Shown here piece by piece: positions 8,936 through 20,125 of a stretch of DNA of 64,000 nucleotides; positions within the stretch are counted from its first letter, which is position 1; every line of letters starts with the position of its first letter. Source of the stretch: Rattus norvegicus (lineage: Eukaryota; Chordata; Mammalia; Rodentia; Muridae); the NCBI RefSeq assembly GCF_036323735.1, contig NC_086029.1, forward strand, positions 14,059,816-14,123,815, in the 5' to 3' direction. Both the position numbers and the translations under genes were made by a program. The notes below the pieces were generated by a model. That model saw only the letters and a program-made list of their open reading frames with translations. It was not told where the DNA came from and made no database searches.

Positions 8936-11278
8936 CCACTAAGTTGGTCATGGTGATAACAAATGATTCCAGAAGGTCCAGTAGAAACTTTCAGCTCTCT
9001 CCCTAAATTCCCAGAGAATTGTCACTGTGGAATCAGCATGGCACCTCCCATGAAACCTGTCCTTGTAATGGCTTTCTTCATTTAATCTAGCCAGAGCTCA
9101 CTGTGAATAGCTTTCTCTCTGGGGCATGTGTATATTATCATTGGTTATTTGTGACAGGATATTGTTGAGGTGTGAGAACAATTGAGACAAACAAGGTTTA
9201 CAATAAACATCCTAAAAAGGATCACTGAGGAGTGAGTGAGCACAGGGGACTGTGAAAAATTCCATATGCTCTTGAACATCTAAAAGGATACACATGTCAT
9301 CCAAGCCAGTGCATATGCTCAGGCAGATCTAAGGAACTGATTCTCCATCTCTCACTGATCTTGGAGTTTTATGCAAACAGAAGGTAAAGGCCTGAACTAG
9401 AATTCTATCTGCCAGGCAGATTATTGAAATTGTATGAAATACACTAAAATAGCTTTTTGAATAAAGTGAAAATTTAATGTATTGAGGCCTTTCAGTGGTC
9501 ACGAACAAGAAAAATCCCATGGACGCCAAAATTATGCCTGCAAAGTCACTACCAAACAGCAGCAGTAGCAAGACACCACCCGGAGATACGAGGTAGCAAC
9601 TGTATTTGGTTATTGAGGATTGCTAGGTTCCAAGGAAACATCCATCACACAGCATGCAAGACAAAATAATACCCATATCTAAAGATTGTGTGGGATAAAA
9701 AATCAATAGACACTGTCCATGAAAATTAGATAGTATTGGGACAAGAAAAGACATCATAAGATTTTTTTCAATTCAATTTGTTCTTGTACGATTTTACACA
9801 TGCTCATGATGTATACTGATTATTCTCACACCCATCCTCCCTCTCCCCCACCTTGTGTCTAAAGAGCTAAAAGGAGATATGAGAATGATGTCTCACTCAA
9901 TGGAGAATATTAGCAGCAAGAAAATGGTTAAGGACAAAACAAAATAGAAGTTGGAGATTTGAACTCCACAACAACTGAAATAAAATTTCACTGGCAACTA
10001 CAATGGTAGATTGAGGTTTGGCAGAGTCAGAAAACCTCATGGTAGATTATAGGAGATCATCTCATTTGAAGGCCACAGAGGAAAAAATGTTACAAGAATG
10101 AGTGGAAGCTCTGACCCCCAAGGCAGCAGCTGGTGCTGGCTGAGTTCCTCCCCTCTGTTGTTCCCTCCAGCTGTAGGCTGTAGCACAGGACTGCTCTCTT
10201 AGTTTTTAGTTTGTCCTTTGCCCTTTGAATCATGGGTTGTGGGAATTCCACTGCTTCTAATTTTGGGTTATTGAGATAACCCCACAATTCTTAATCCTTT
10301 CTACATTAGTAGAATATATTGAATTTGTAAATATTCTGTTTCAAGTGGTCTCTATTGGGTAGCAATTGCACGCATTTATTAGAGCACACAGATGGAGACC
10401 CTCACTGTGCTATTTCCCACCAAGAGAAATGAATGAGATGTATTTATAGCATCTTTTCAATAGTTTACAAAAATAGCATTGAAAGACAAAAAGACACAAA
10501 ACTGTTAGTCTCTGTCTGCCCCCCCCACACTAATGGTCATTTATGTTTTATAGTAGACATCCACACTTCAAAAGACACATGGCTGTTCACCGATGTGCTT
10601 CAGCCAGCATTTATTATGAAAGAAGAGTGAGAATAATAACAAGGATTAAAAGAAGAAAAATATATAAATGGCCTTCAACAGACTAATAGAGTCTTTTAAG
10701 AAGAGTCAGGTTTGGCTAATTGAGCTTATACATGATGTCCCAAAAAATATACAAAAATAATAGTGTTTTGAACCAGCTAGTCTTTGAAGGGTTTTGTGGG
10801 GAGCTGTTAACATTTTAATGTCATGATTATAAAGTTATGATTTCTCAAAATGAAACTGGAATATCTCATTTTTCAAAAATGATAGAATAATTTTTCTGTT
10901 TATGGCTATGCACATTCAACACTAAATTGAATATTTGTAATCAGAGGAAGTTACAATTTTGATCACTTAGGAAAGAGTGAGAGGACAGGACAGAGGTGGA
11001 GGTGGAGGAAGGGCCAGTGATCATTTAGAAAGCTTTAGTGTTAAGTACTTAGGGGATTTACAGAAGTGGGGTGAAGATGCAGGTGGACCTCTATATCAGC
11101 TGATGCTCCAAGAGGATGGGTGATGACTTTTGCCTATGAACTGACTATGTGGTTTTAGAAAGCTATAGCCTATCATTTTTAATGCTACACATGAATGTAT
11201 TTTTATACAGTATCAGGTCATACCAAATTGTACATGAGTTAAGTTAACAAATACTTTTGTATTCTTCAAACTTCTTTT
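8936..11278. other. Unassigned DNA
   Basis: Over 2.3 kb with no gene I can support. A minus-strand frame of 80 codons at 9329-9571 has a hydrophobic start but no recognised family and no splice context I can defend. A poly(C) run of eight lies at about 10517. Segment 9757-9850 faintly resembles an old L1 tail, too weak to annotate. Confidence 0.5.
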
Positions 11279-11294
11279 AAAAAAGTGAGGTTAA

Positions 11295-11458
11295 CCCCAG
11301 TGAACTAGATTGTTGGGGGAAGGGCGGCAATGGGGGGAGGATGGGGAGGGGAACACCCATACAGAAGGGGAAGGGGAGGGATTAGGGGGATGTTAGCCCG
11401 GAAACCAGGAAAGGGAATAACACTCGAAATGTATATAAGAAATACTCAAGTTAATAAA
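11295..11458 (+). mobile_element. Short L1 insertion (3' UTR only) with perfect target-site duplication
   Basis: About 165 bp of L1 3' UTR: the G-rich stretch (GGGGGGAGGATGGGGAGGGG), AACACCCATACAGAAGGGG, then AAATGTATATAAGAAATACT and an A-rich tail. It is flanked by 16-bp direct repeats AAAAAAGTGAGGTTAA at 11279-11294 and 11459-11474. Severe 5' truncation with a perfect duplication points to a fairly recent target-primed insertion. Confidence 0.95.
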
Positions 11459-11474
11459 AAAAAAGTGAGGTTAA

Positions 11475-13234
11475 AGATTATGCACTGATGATTGACAGGA
11501 AACATAAAAGCCAAATGTGATTGCATGATAAAGAACGGCTCTGGGGGTGGTAAGGAAAGAAAAAAATGCCAACCATCAACCTACTTAGAAAAGAGAGATG
11601 AATATTTATTTTGATTAAGATTCATGTGCTTAGCAAATTAACCCCAAATAATTTAGGTGTGGGAGAGTGTGGGCTGTGCAAGATTTGTTTGATTTGCTAA
11701 GTGTGGGAAGAAGACTTGGCAGGGAGGTTCTGAAGATAGAGTACAGAAAAGATTTTAAAGGAATTGTTTTATTTATGACATGGATTGAATTTATAAAAAT
11801 AGACATGATTTAATGTCAGATGTGTCTTCATTTGGAGGATTACCTTTCCTCATTCCAACAGTACTTGAAAGGCAGATGTGCAATCTTAGGAGTTGGTTTG
11901 ACTCAGCAAAGATCTCAAGAGAATTATAACAGGCAAGTGGTATACATCTTTGGCTGTCTTTGAAAGTCTCTGTTCAGAAAAACAAAATGGAACCACTGAA
12001 TTATTGTACTGCTGGTCCTAAGATTCAGAGCATTTATACCAGGTTATAAGATCTGCTTGGCAGTAACTAGGTGCTGAATGGAAATGCTAGTTATCTTGTT
12101 CTAGAAAGGGAAATGGTCATGTATAGAGGAAGTAAAGGCCAAAAGGAAATGTTTTCTTTAATTGTAGGAAACACAGCTCGTAGTACGATCTTGCTAGATA
12201 GTTATATATTTGGCAGTCCAAAGCTTTGTAAGGCTTTCTAGACTCTGATAGTCACAGTATTTGGTAAAACCACATCTGTTTCCTGTGTCTCCAAGCCTGA
12301 GAATCAGAACAATGAAGATTTCTAGAGTTTTGTTTTTCCCAGCCAGTTGTTGCTTAATCAGAAGGAAGCATGCCTCTGATTGATTTAAGTTTCTGTGTAA
12401 AGCAGCAAAACAGGTGGGAACTATGTTGTTACCCTGCCAGCTCTCACATCACTATAGCTGCCTGCTTCTCTCTGAGCTGGGGAAGGCTTTCTGAAGTGAG
12501 CTGAACATTCCTGAGGCCTCTGTCCTACTTTGGAGTGCTTGCCTTTCCCAGAAGTTCCGACTTGTATTTGGGAGTCACTGGAGTTCTCTAAGTCAGGCAC
12601 TGCATGGAGGCTGCTGGACAGCTGGCTTGTTTATTGTAGGAAAGTTACATGCAAAACAGAACTGCAAAGTCCAGCGGCTGATTGGCTTCTCTAACTCCTT
12701 AGAATAAGAACTCATGTGGGAGACAGGAAGGACATGAACCCAATGTAGTGTAGACTCCATCAGGAATATCAGAAAGAAAGATGCTCTCCACCCCGATGCT
12801 AAATATAGACTGCCTTGGAACCCAAGAAGAGACTGAGTTACTATTAAGCTGTGGATGTTACCGAGAACAAAACCACAGAAACTGCTTGAGTATTCTCAAC
12901 CAAAATAACATATTTTCTGCATTCTTTCATTTCCTACACTTGAATGAAACAGATATGGGTGCATTCTGTGATTGAACATTTTATTTTGTCAATTGGGTTT
13001 CTGTATTGTTAGATGCATATAAGAAAGAAATCCCAAGGTCCGAGGTTCTTCTTGTGTACGAATGAGTGCAAGGAATTGTTCTCTGAAGTGTGGACAGTCA
13101 TAGAATGGCAGGAGTTTTTGAAATGAGCACTGGCAATTTTGAAGGAATACTGGAATAAACATTTATTTACATGGAGTAGTTAGAAGCGGGGTTATAGACA
13201 CTCTTTGATGTTGAGCTACTATTACCAGGATTCT
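11475..13234. other. Unassigned DNA
   Basis: No recognised repeat, gene or RNA. 12290-12720 is somewhat GC-richer than its surroundings, without splice sites or a long frame that I can defend as an exon. Confidence 0.45.
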
Positions 13235-13239
13235 TGGTA

Positions 13240-13540
13240 AACCGGAAGTCAGCTATGATATTATCTGGCTCAAAACCTTTCAACAGCTTCCTATATGATC
13301 CAGAAGGGGTCACAGAAATGCTACCAGTCACAAGGCCCCACGCGATCTACCCACTGAACCACTCAGCGATCCCACTCTTCTCTATTGCAGCCCTTTCCGT
13401 ACCCGCATCACAGAGGACCTTTGCGGTCTTTTCACCTGCACCTTCTTTTGTCCTCTTACTCCCGTTAGGATTTTCTGATTCCTGTCCCCTCTTAAATACT
13501 GTTTCTCAAACCACCCTTAAAATAGTTGAATTTCCACTTA
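13240..13540 (+). mobile_element. Ancient L2 LINE fragment (3' end)
   Basis: The block follows the L2 3' region in order: AAAACCTTTCAACAGCTTCC, CACAAGGCCCCACGCGATCT, CACTCAGCGATCCCACTC, GAGGACCTTTGCGGTCTT, TCTGATTCCTGTCCC and ACCACCCTTAAAATAG. L2 predates the split of placental mammals, so this part of the locus should align to other mammals. No functional frame remains; a 117-codon plus frame (13234-13587) lies across it by chance. Confidence 0.72.
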
Positions 13541-13707
13541 AAAGTTTCCATCTTATAATCACACTATTGGTGCACTACTCTTTGTAGATAACATTTCTTT
13601 CCATTAGAATATAATTTTCATGATAGAAGTTAACATGATTTTTTGTTTCTTTCCTACTACGATTGGAGAAACAAGAATAGGCATAGTGTGGAGTTAATCA
13701 AACCTAT

Positions 13708-13930
13708 CTGGGTGAAGAGATGGCTCAGTAACCATGTGCTGGTCTTGTGGAAGTCACCTGTTCAGTTCCCAGCATCCATATGGTAGCTGACAACTGTCCT
13801 TAACTTCAGTTCCTGGTAATTTAGTGCTCCCTTCTGGTCTCTGTGGACAACAAATACATACACAGCACATATGCACACATGCATACTTGTAGGTCAAGCA
13901 CGTATACACATAAAATAAAAGTAAAATAAT
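13708..13930 (+). mobile_element. B2-type SINE
   Basis: Starts GGGTGAAGAGATGGCTCAGT with a partial A box, then TGTTCAGTTCCCAGCATCC (B-box area) and CATATGGTAGCTGACAACTG. It continues with TTCTGGTCTCTGTGG and an ACACATAC-rich end before an ATAAAATAAAAG tail. Diverged from the B2 at 26718, hence older. Confidence 0.85.
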
Positions 13931-15476
13931 GGGAATTTGTTAACCATCATTGACATTTATGGCATGACTGGTAAAAACCAGGTGCTCTTTAGACTACTTT
14001 ACAAATGCACTTATCTTTTCACTGTGGCTCCCCTTCATTTCACCAAATTTGAATAAACTCAAGGTTATATTTGTGTTCAGCTACAGAGCATGATTTAAAA
14101 TTCTGATAGCTCTGATCTTATACATCAAACTCTGATCGCTTTCATTTTCTTAACTGTTAGAGTCACTTACCTCCAAGAAACATATATTTTATTATAATTT
14201 GGACAGGGTCATTTAAATATTTCTCCTAAGGTTGATTTTTTTAATGATTTCCATAATTGCATTCCAGAAAATTTATTTAGGGTGTTAATATTTGCAGATG
14301 TAATTTAGTGCTTTCTTTAACACAAGAATACATAAACAGACTGAAACCCTCAGCAACACTGTGGATAAAAGAAAGCCAGTGAAATTCAAGCCAACAGGTG
14401 GGCAGAAAACAGCCCATCTCAACAGTAACTATGTACAACTCCAATTTTTATTTTTGACACTGACTTTAAGCATTGAACAAGTCTGACATGTTTTGGAGAG
14501 CAAACAAGCACATTTCATTAAATAATGTCCCCTGAAACCAGAAGGAGACCCCCAAAATGAGTTGGCAACACAAATAAATCTTAAGAAGTTATTACAAATA
14601 TCAGGTTTGTATATGACATACTTTCAGAATATAGATAAAGACATTATACTGCCCAGACTAGTATGAGGATTATGCCCAAATAACTTGTCACGGTAACTTA
14701 GAGTAGGCCCCTGGAGACTATGCATCTTCTCTGATAACAGAACAAGCATCCACTCCTTTTTAGAAAGTTTAATTCTATGTAACTTATAGTCAGGAAATGC
14801 ATAAAATTATATACTTTTTCTTCTCAGCAAATAAATGTTTTCCTCAAATTGTATTTAGATTGTATTTCATGCATGTGTTGAGTTCATTGGTCTTTACAGA
14901 GGTCAATGGGTTATTTACCTTTCTACACTGTGCAATGGATTATAAACATTTTGAATTGTTTGCATGAATAGAATCTGAATAAAATAAAATGTTATATTGC
15001 TATAACTGCATGGTCTGGGACCTGGGGCCCTGATTAGGGGCAACATAGGGATGATAAGAAGATAGACACAGATATGTACTCTGAAATCCTGGGTTAAGGT
15101 CCAGGTATGCCGACTCTGATGATAGACATCTGATACTGTCAATGGCACATAATCTACAATGTTTATTATGTACAGCACAGGGGAAAGATTGACTATTCTC
15201 AGTAGTAGATCTCTCTCGGGGAGCTGTGTCAGGCGGTAAATATTCAGAAGGAGTAGAAAGCTGCACTTGTGTTTTTGCCCACTGTTCAATGGTCCATAAC
15301 CACTTGAAACTCCCACCCTCTAGGGAAGTTTAGTCATCTCATTGAGCTTTGTCTGTATGATTGATGGCTTTGCCAATTTCCCATGGGACCAAGGCCTTGG
15401 AGTGCTTGGAATGGCCATGCTTATGTGAGCAAAGCATCCCTTCGGGCAGTTACGCACTCAAGGCCTGCCACACTTC

Positions 15477-15478
<2 letters not shown>
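13931..15478. other. Unassigned DNA
   Basis: No recognised repeat or gene. Overlapping minus-strand frames at 14915-15316 (133 codons) and 15000-15266 (88 codons) share no known domain and have ordinary composition; I treat them as chance. Confidence 0.45.
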
Positions 15479-15530
<52 letters not shown>

Positions 15531-15531
15531 A
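15479..15531. repeat. (ATC)n trinucleotide microsatellite
   Basis: About 17 uninterrupted copies of ATC, ending in AT at the junction with an L1 fragment. Confidence 0.98.
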
Positions 15532-15534
15532 GTA

Positions 15535-16830
15535 GCTGAGAAATCAGAAAACATGGGAAAAAATGAACATACAAGAACCTCAAATTTCTAATCAGGAAAT
15601 GAGCCAATGAAGTAAACAAGTTCTTAAGCAAAGACATAGAGCTGGCAAGCAAAAATGTTTTAAATGTTCAATATTCTTAGTTAACAGGGAATTTTAAATA
15701 AAAACCACTTTGATGTTCCCTTTCACATCAGTCACAATGGCTACAATAAAAAAAAAGTGAGAGCAAGTACTGGCGAGGATGCGGAAGAGTTCAGTTTTAC
15801 TGTTGTGGGAGTATAAACTAGTATGAACTAGTGCAACCATGATGGAATTATGAGCTTTTCTCAATTAGAAATAGAATTATTGTATGACTTAGATATGCTT
15901 TCCTTTGAAGATATATACTGTTCTATAATATACTATAATATATAGTAAAGATATTATATGTTATTAAGAGCTCCTTTCACATCCATGTCATCCACTAGAA
16001 TTAGTTTGCATGACCCTTAACAGATAATGAGGATATATTACACTATAACATGGAGTTTCACTCGGCTATAAAGAATAATGGAATCTGTAGGAAAGTGGAT
16101 GGAACCAGGAATATTACATGAAGTGAGGTATTCCATGGTCAGAAAGACACACACTGCATGTTTTATGTCATGTATAGTCCATAGCTTCTAATTTGTGTCT
16201 ATGTGTACAGTCAGTGAGTGCAGGAACAGACCAGGAAACTAGAAAGAGACCAGTAAAAGAGGAAAAAGTAAAGGCTTTCAGGGAGACACATGGGATGGGT
16301 AATAACACACCTGTGATACAAACCTGGAATGGGGAGTATCGAAAGCATAAGTTTATAAGTGGGAGCTGAGATAGAATGATGGGGGAGCAGAGGAGAACAG
16401 ATTAGGGAGGATTAACTCAAATAAGTATGAGTAAATTGCCTACCAGAAACCCATCATAGCTGAACAATACCAATCAACCAGAGCTCCCAGGGACTAAAAT
16501 ACCATCCAAAGAGTACTCATGGACAGACCCATGGCTCACAGTTGTATATGTAAGCAGAGGATGGCCTTATTGATCACCAATGGGAGGAGAAGCCCTTTTT
16601 CCTGTCAAGGCTGGAACCCCCAGTGTAGGGGAATTTCAGGGTGGGGAGGCAGAAAGCAGCAGGTGGATAGGTGGGAGAACACCCTCATAGAAAAAGCAGG
16701 AGGGAGAATGGGATGAGGGTTTATGGACAGGAAACTGGGAAAGGGAATAACACTTGAAATGTAATTTTAAAAAATCCAATTAAAAAAACTGGAAAAATAA
16801 GTTTAAAATAAATAAAAAAAAACAGAAAAA
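15535..16830 (+). mobile_element. L1 3' end: ORF2 C-terminus and 3' UTR, sense, old
   Basis: Follows the last part of L1: CATCAGTCACAATGGCTAC and GCAAGTACTGGCGAGGATG are the diverged equivalents of the ORF2 segment at 28436-28505. TATTACACTATAACATGGAG corresponds to the C-terminal YYSAI region, and ATGGACAGACCCATGGCTC plus AATAACACTTGAAATGTAA to the 3' UTR. Ends in an A-rich tail. Coding frames are destroyed. 5'-truncated next to the ATC microsatellite. Confidence 0.85.
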
Positions 16831-17114
16831 AGGAAACCCGTGACTTTGTATGCTTATTTAAAAATATCCCCCTTTCCTCAATAGATAATATACCATCAGA
16901 GCATCACTAAAGTTGTAAACAATCATAGTCACAATTAAAGTGCTAAATTGGAACAGCTTCTACACCGCACCTACCGTCGACATCAAGTGACATTTCATAG
17001 GAACTCTTGTCTTCATTCTGCTCTTTGCTTAGAAATAGATGACAATGACATTAAAGGATAATCCAAAGGGATTTCCACTTTCTACTACTACCACCACTAC
17101 TACTAATTGATTGA

Positions 17115-18080
17115 TTACTTATTTAATTTATTTTTTTTTTACATTCCAATCACGGCTTCCCCTCCCTCCTCTCCTCCCAGCCCCTCTTCTCTCCACCTCC
17201 CCCATCCTCTTGTTCCCCTTTCTCCTCAGAAAAGGGAAGGCCTCCCATGATTCAATCTGCATTGGCATATCATGTAGCATTAGGACTAGGAGCATCTTAT
17301 CCTATTGGCACTAGGCAAGGCAGTCCAGTTAGAGGAAAGAGATCCAAAGGCAGGCACCAGGGTCAGACACAGCTCCTGTTCCTACTGTTAAGAGTCCCAC
17401 ATGAAGACCAAGATGCACAACTGTTACATTTGTGCAGAGGGCCTAGTTTGTCCCATGCATGCTCTCTGGTAGTTCAGTCTCTGTGAACCCCTATGGGCCA
17501 AGATTAGTTGATTCCATAGGTTTTCTTGTGGTGTCCTTTTTTTCTCTGGCTCCTTCAATCCTTCTTCCCCCTCTTTCATAGAACTCCCCCAAACTCGGCC
17601 TAATGTTTGGTTGTGGGTCTCTGCATATGTTTTGATCAGCTGCTGGGTGAAGCCTCTCAGATGACAGTTAGGCTTGGTTCCTGTCTACAAGTATAGCAGA
17701 ATATCATTAATTGTGTCAGGGGTGGGCTCTCTCTCATGGCATGGGCCTCAAACTGGGCTAGTCACTGGTTAAACTTTCCCTCAGTTTTTGCTCCACATTT
17801 ACCCTTGCACTTCTTGTAGGCAGGACAAATTGTAGGTGTAAGGTTTTATGGCTGGGTTAGTATCCCAGTCCCTCCATTGGAAGTCTCTTCTGGTTAATGA
17901 AGAAAGCTGTTTCAGGTTCCATATCCCTCATTGATAGGAGTCTTAGCTAGGGTCATCTTCATAATTTCCTAGTAGTTTCCACTGTCCTAGCTCATCTCAA
18001 AGACCCCATACCCCTCACTACATTTCTTGCTCCAAGTACTCTCGCCCTCTATCCTCCTCTGAACACATCCGTTTAATGGT
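17115..18080 (-). mobile_element. L1 3' UTR (older Lx-type), antisense
   Basis: Begins with a T-rich run and TTACATTCCAATCACGGCTT, then C/T-rich DNA, GGCCTCCCATGATTCAATCT, AAGACCAAGATGCACAACTG, CTGCATATGTTTTGATCAGC and AAGCCTCTCAGATGACAG, a known older rodent L1 3' UTR read backwards. Diverged; no coding function. The boundary on the right is approximate. Confidence 0.75.
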
Positions 18081-18657
18081 TATCATTCTGGGACACCATG
18101 GGTATCTTTCCTCAACTTGATGTGCTATGTCTACTAGAGGGTGTTCCTCGGATGTGTGAGTCTAGTCAAAACTCAGGCTAGTTTTGGGAAAACAGGTGCA
18201 AATTAAAAGAAAATGTGAAAGGAGAGGGGAAAAGGAGGTAAAGAAAAAAAAGGAAGAAAGCAAAAGGCTTTAAAAATTTTTGACATGTGAAAGGCTATCA
18301 TGTCTCATCTACTGGCTCATTTGCAGCAGACAAGTAACTCTGGGATAGAGTTCTGCTATAGGAATCAGCATTGAACAAGTGGAGGCAGAGTTGTCAGAAG
18401 AGAATGAACATTACTCTTTGGTTAGGAGAAACTCTCTGGGGCTAGGCGGGAAGAAGGATCATCCTAACATTTTGTGTAGTGTGCACTATCAATACAACTC
18501 ATTACATTCAGGCTTGCAGCATCTGCATGAGGGGGTCCAGTATATTACTTCATTGCTTGGCATATGGGTAGTATTGATCATGCCATGCCACACTCCTCTC
18601 TGTTTTCTTCATTTCTTTCCAGAAATGGAGGCCAAGGACTGTCTTCTGGTTTTACTA
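18081..18657. other. Unassigned DNA
   Basis: Purine-rich 18200-18260, otherwise no recognised element. It may include further diverged L1 sequence. Confidence 0.35.
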
Positions 18658-18673
18658 TCAACCTCCACTTCTT

Positions 18674-18777
18674 CTTTTTTTTTTTTTTTTGGTTCTTTTT
18701 TTCGGAGCTGGGGACCGAACCCAGGGCCTTGCGCTTCCTAGGTTAGCGCTCTACCACTGAGCTAAATCCCCAGCCCC
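18674..18777 (-). mobile_element. ID SINE (BC1-type) with perfect target-site duplication
   Basis: Read backwards: poly(T) tail, CGGAGCTGGGGACCGAACCC (B box complement), GGTTAGCGCTCTACCACTGA, GCTAAATCCCCAGCCCC (A box complement). It is flanked by 16-bp direct repeats TCAACCTCCACTTCTT at 18658-18673 and 18778-18793. ID elements are tRNA-Ala/BC1-derived and exceptionally numerous in rat, one of the best species clues here. Intact pol III boxes and a clean duplication suggest a recent insertion. Confidence 0.97.
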
Positions 18778-18793
18778 TCAACCTCCACTTCTT

Positions 18794-19989
18794 AAAGGCC
18801 TACTCCCTTTCCTCGCTTAGCCCTGTTCACTGACCCCGCACCCATCCATCTATGCTTTGCACAGACTGTTTGTCTCTCGCTTCTTTTCCAAGTGTAATCA
18901 GCTTGCCTTGTGACTCTCCCCCAGCCCCCATCACATCTTGACTGAGTCCATGTCTTCTGTATACTTTGATGGCAGAGCGCTGGTGAGATTTTAATTCAGG
19001 AAACATGGCTTGCAATCTGAGGAGCCGCCAGAACAGCTGCTGCTGCTGCTGTTCAGTTTCTCTTGGCAGATGGACATAGAAGGAATTACGAATGGGGACA
19101 TTTGCTCAGCCTTGGCTATTGTGTTCTACAGCAACATTGCCTTTGCCAGCTCAGTCTCTTCCATACAAACAAACGAGAGAGCTTAAGAGTTTAACACACT
19201 CCCTCACCCCAACTAAATGGCGATAGAGCTCATTTAAGGCTCTCTACGCTGTAGCTCTTTTGCTGGTCACTGGCTACAGTGGAAGACAGATTTGTTTAGA
19301 TTTCGGTAGCTTGACTTAGACATTAAATAAATTCTATTCTACAAATAAATTCTATTTCTACAATAAATTTAGATCAATACTAATATGCGTCCACATGTTA
19401 ATTTATTAAAAGTCTATTTCAATGGGTTGTGCAGTATCTAGCATATGTGTTCACTTTAAAGTTGCAAAATAATGAGTTTTGAACCACTAACATCATCTTG
19501 ATAGTAGAATACTTTTATCACTTTTAAAAGTTGAGGCGTTCTTTTGTGGTGATCCTTCAACTTCAACTCTGGCCTCTCGCACCACCATGTCTTTTATTAC
19601 TGGGGTGCGACTTTTTCAATACTTAAGAGAATTATACAGTGTGTGGGAAATCTTTCCTCTGGCATCCTTTAGCTTGATGATTTTGAATTCATCTGTGCTC
19701 TTGTGGGGAATCAGTCTGTTCCTTTTAAACTATGTAATTTAATCATTGCCAGTTGTTTAATATGTGGGATGCAGTATAATTTGAAAAGACTAGAATTTGT
19801 TAAGTTTGTAGCTGTTCTCATCCTTGGAACTTTTCTGTTGTTTTAGATTTGTAGCTACTTAAATGGCTTGTAATTCTGTTGTGTATGTCTGAGTTGAAAA
19901 ACAATACAGAAGCACTATTCATCCATGTATTTATTTACAAACTGTATATAGTACTTGATAAGCTTTACATTTTTGTGTGTATTATTTTC
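18794..19989. other. Unassigned DNA with short (CTG)n
   Basis: No gene recognised. A CTG repeat of five copies lies near 19037. AT-rich 19320-19420. Confidence 0.4.
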
Positions 19990-20125
19990 TTTCTCGAGAC
20001 AGGTCTTATGTAGCCCAAGTTAGCTTCAAAATCATTAGTTAATTAAGGCTTGAGTTCCTCACCCACCTTTCTCCACCCATAAGTACTGGAATTACAGACC
20101 TGAGACACCATGTTCAACTATGTGG
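19990..20125 (-). mobile_element. B1-type SINE, diverged, antisense
   Basis: TTTCTCGAGACAGGTCTTAT, GTAGCCCAAGTTAGCTTCAA, then CATAAGTACTGGAATTACAG and ACACCATGTTCAAC are the reversed 7SL-derived B1 layout. Much diverged in the middle. Confidence 0.75.

Noticed and set aside
9757..9850. Possible old L1 tail
   Set aside because: Match too short and diverged.
13234..13587. 117-codon plus-strand frame
   Set aside because: Overlies a non-coding L2 3' region.
14915..15316. 133-codon minus-strand frame
   Set aside because: Two overlapping frames on the same strand with no domain and no conservation evidence available here.
15479..15531. Short regular spacing that could suggest a CRISPR-like array
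   Set aside because: It is a simple ATC microsatellite without spacers, and the window is a mammalian genome.
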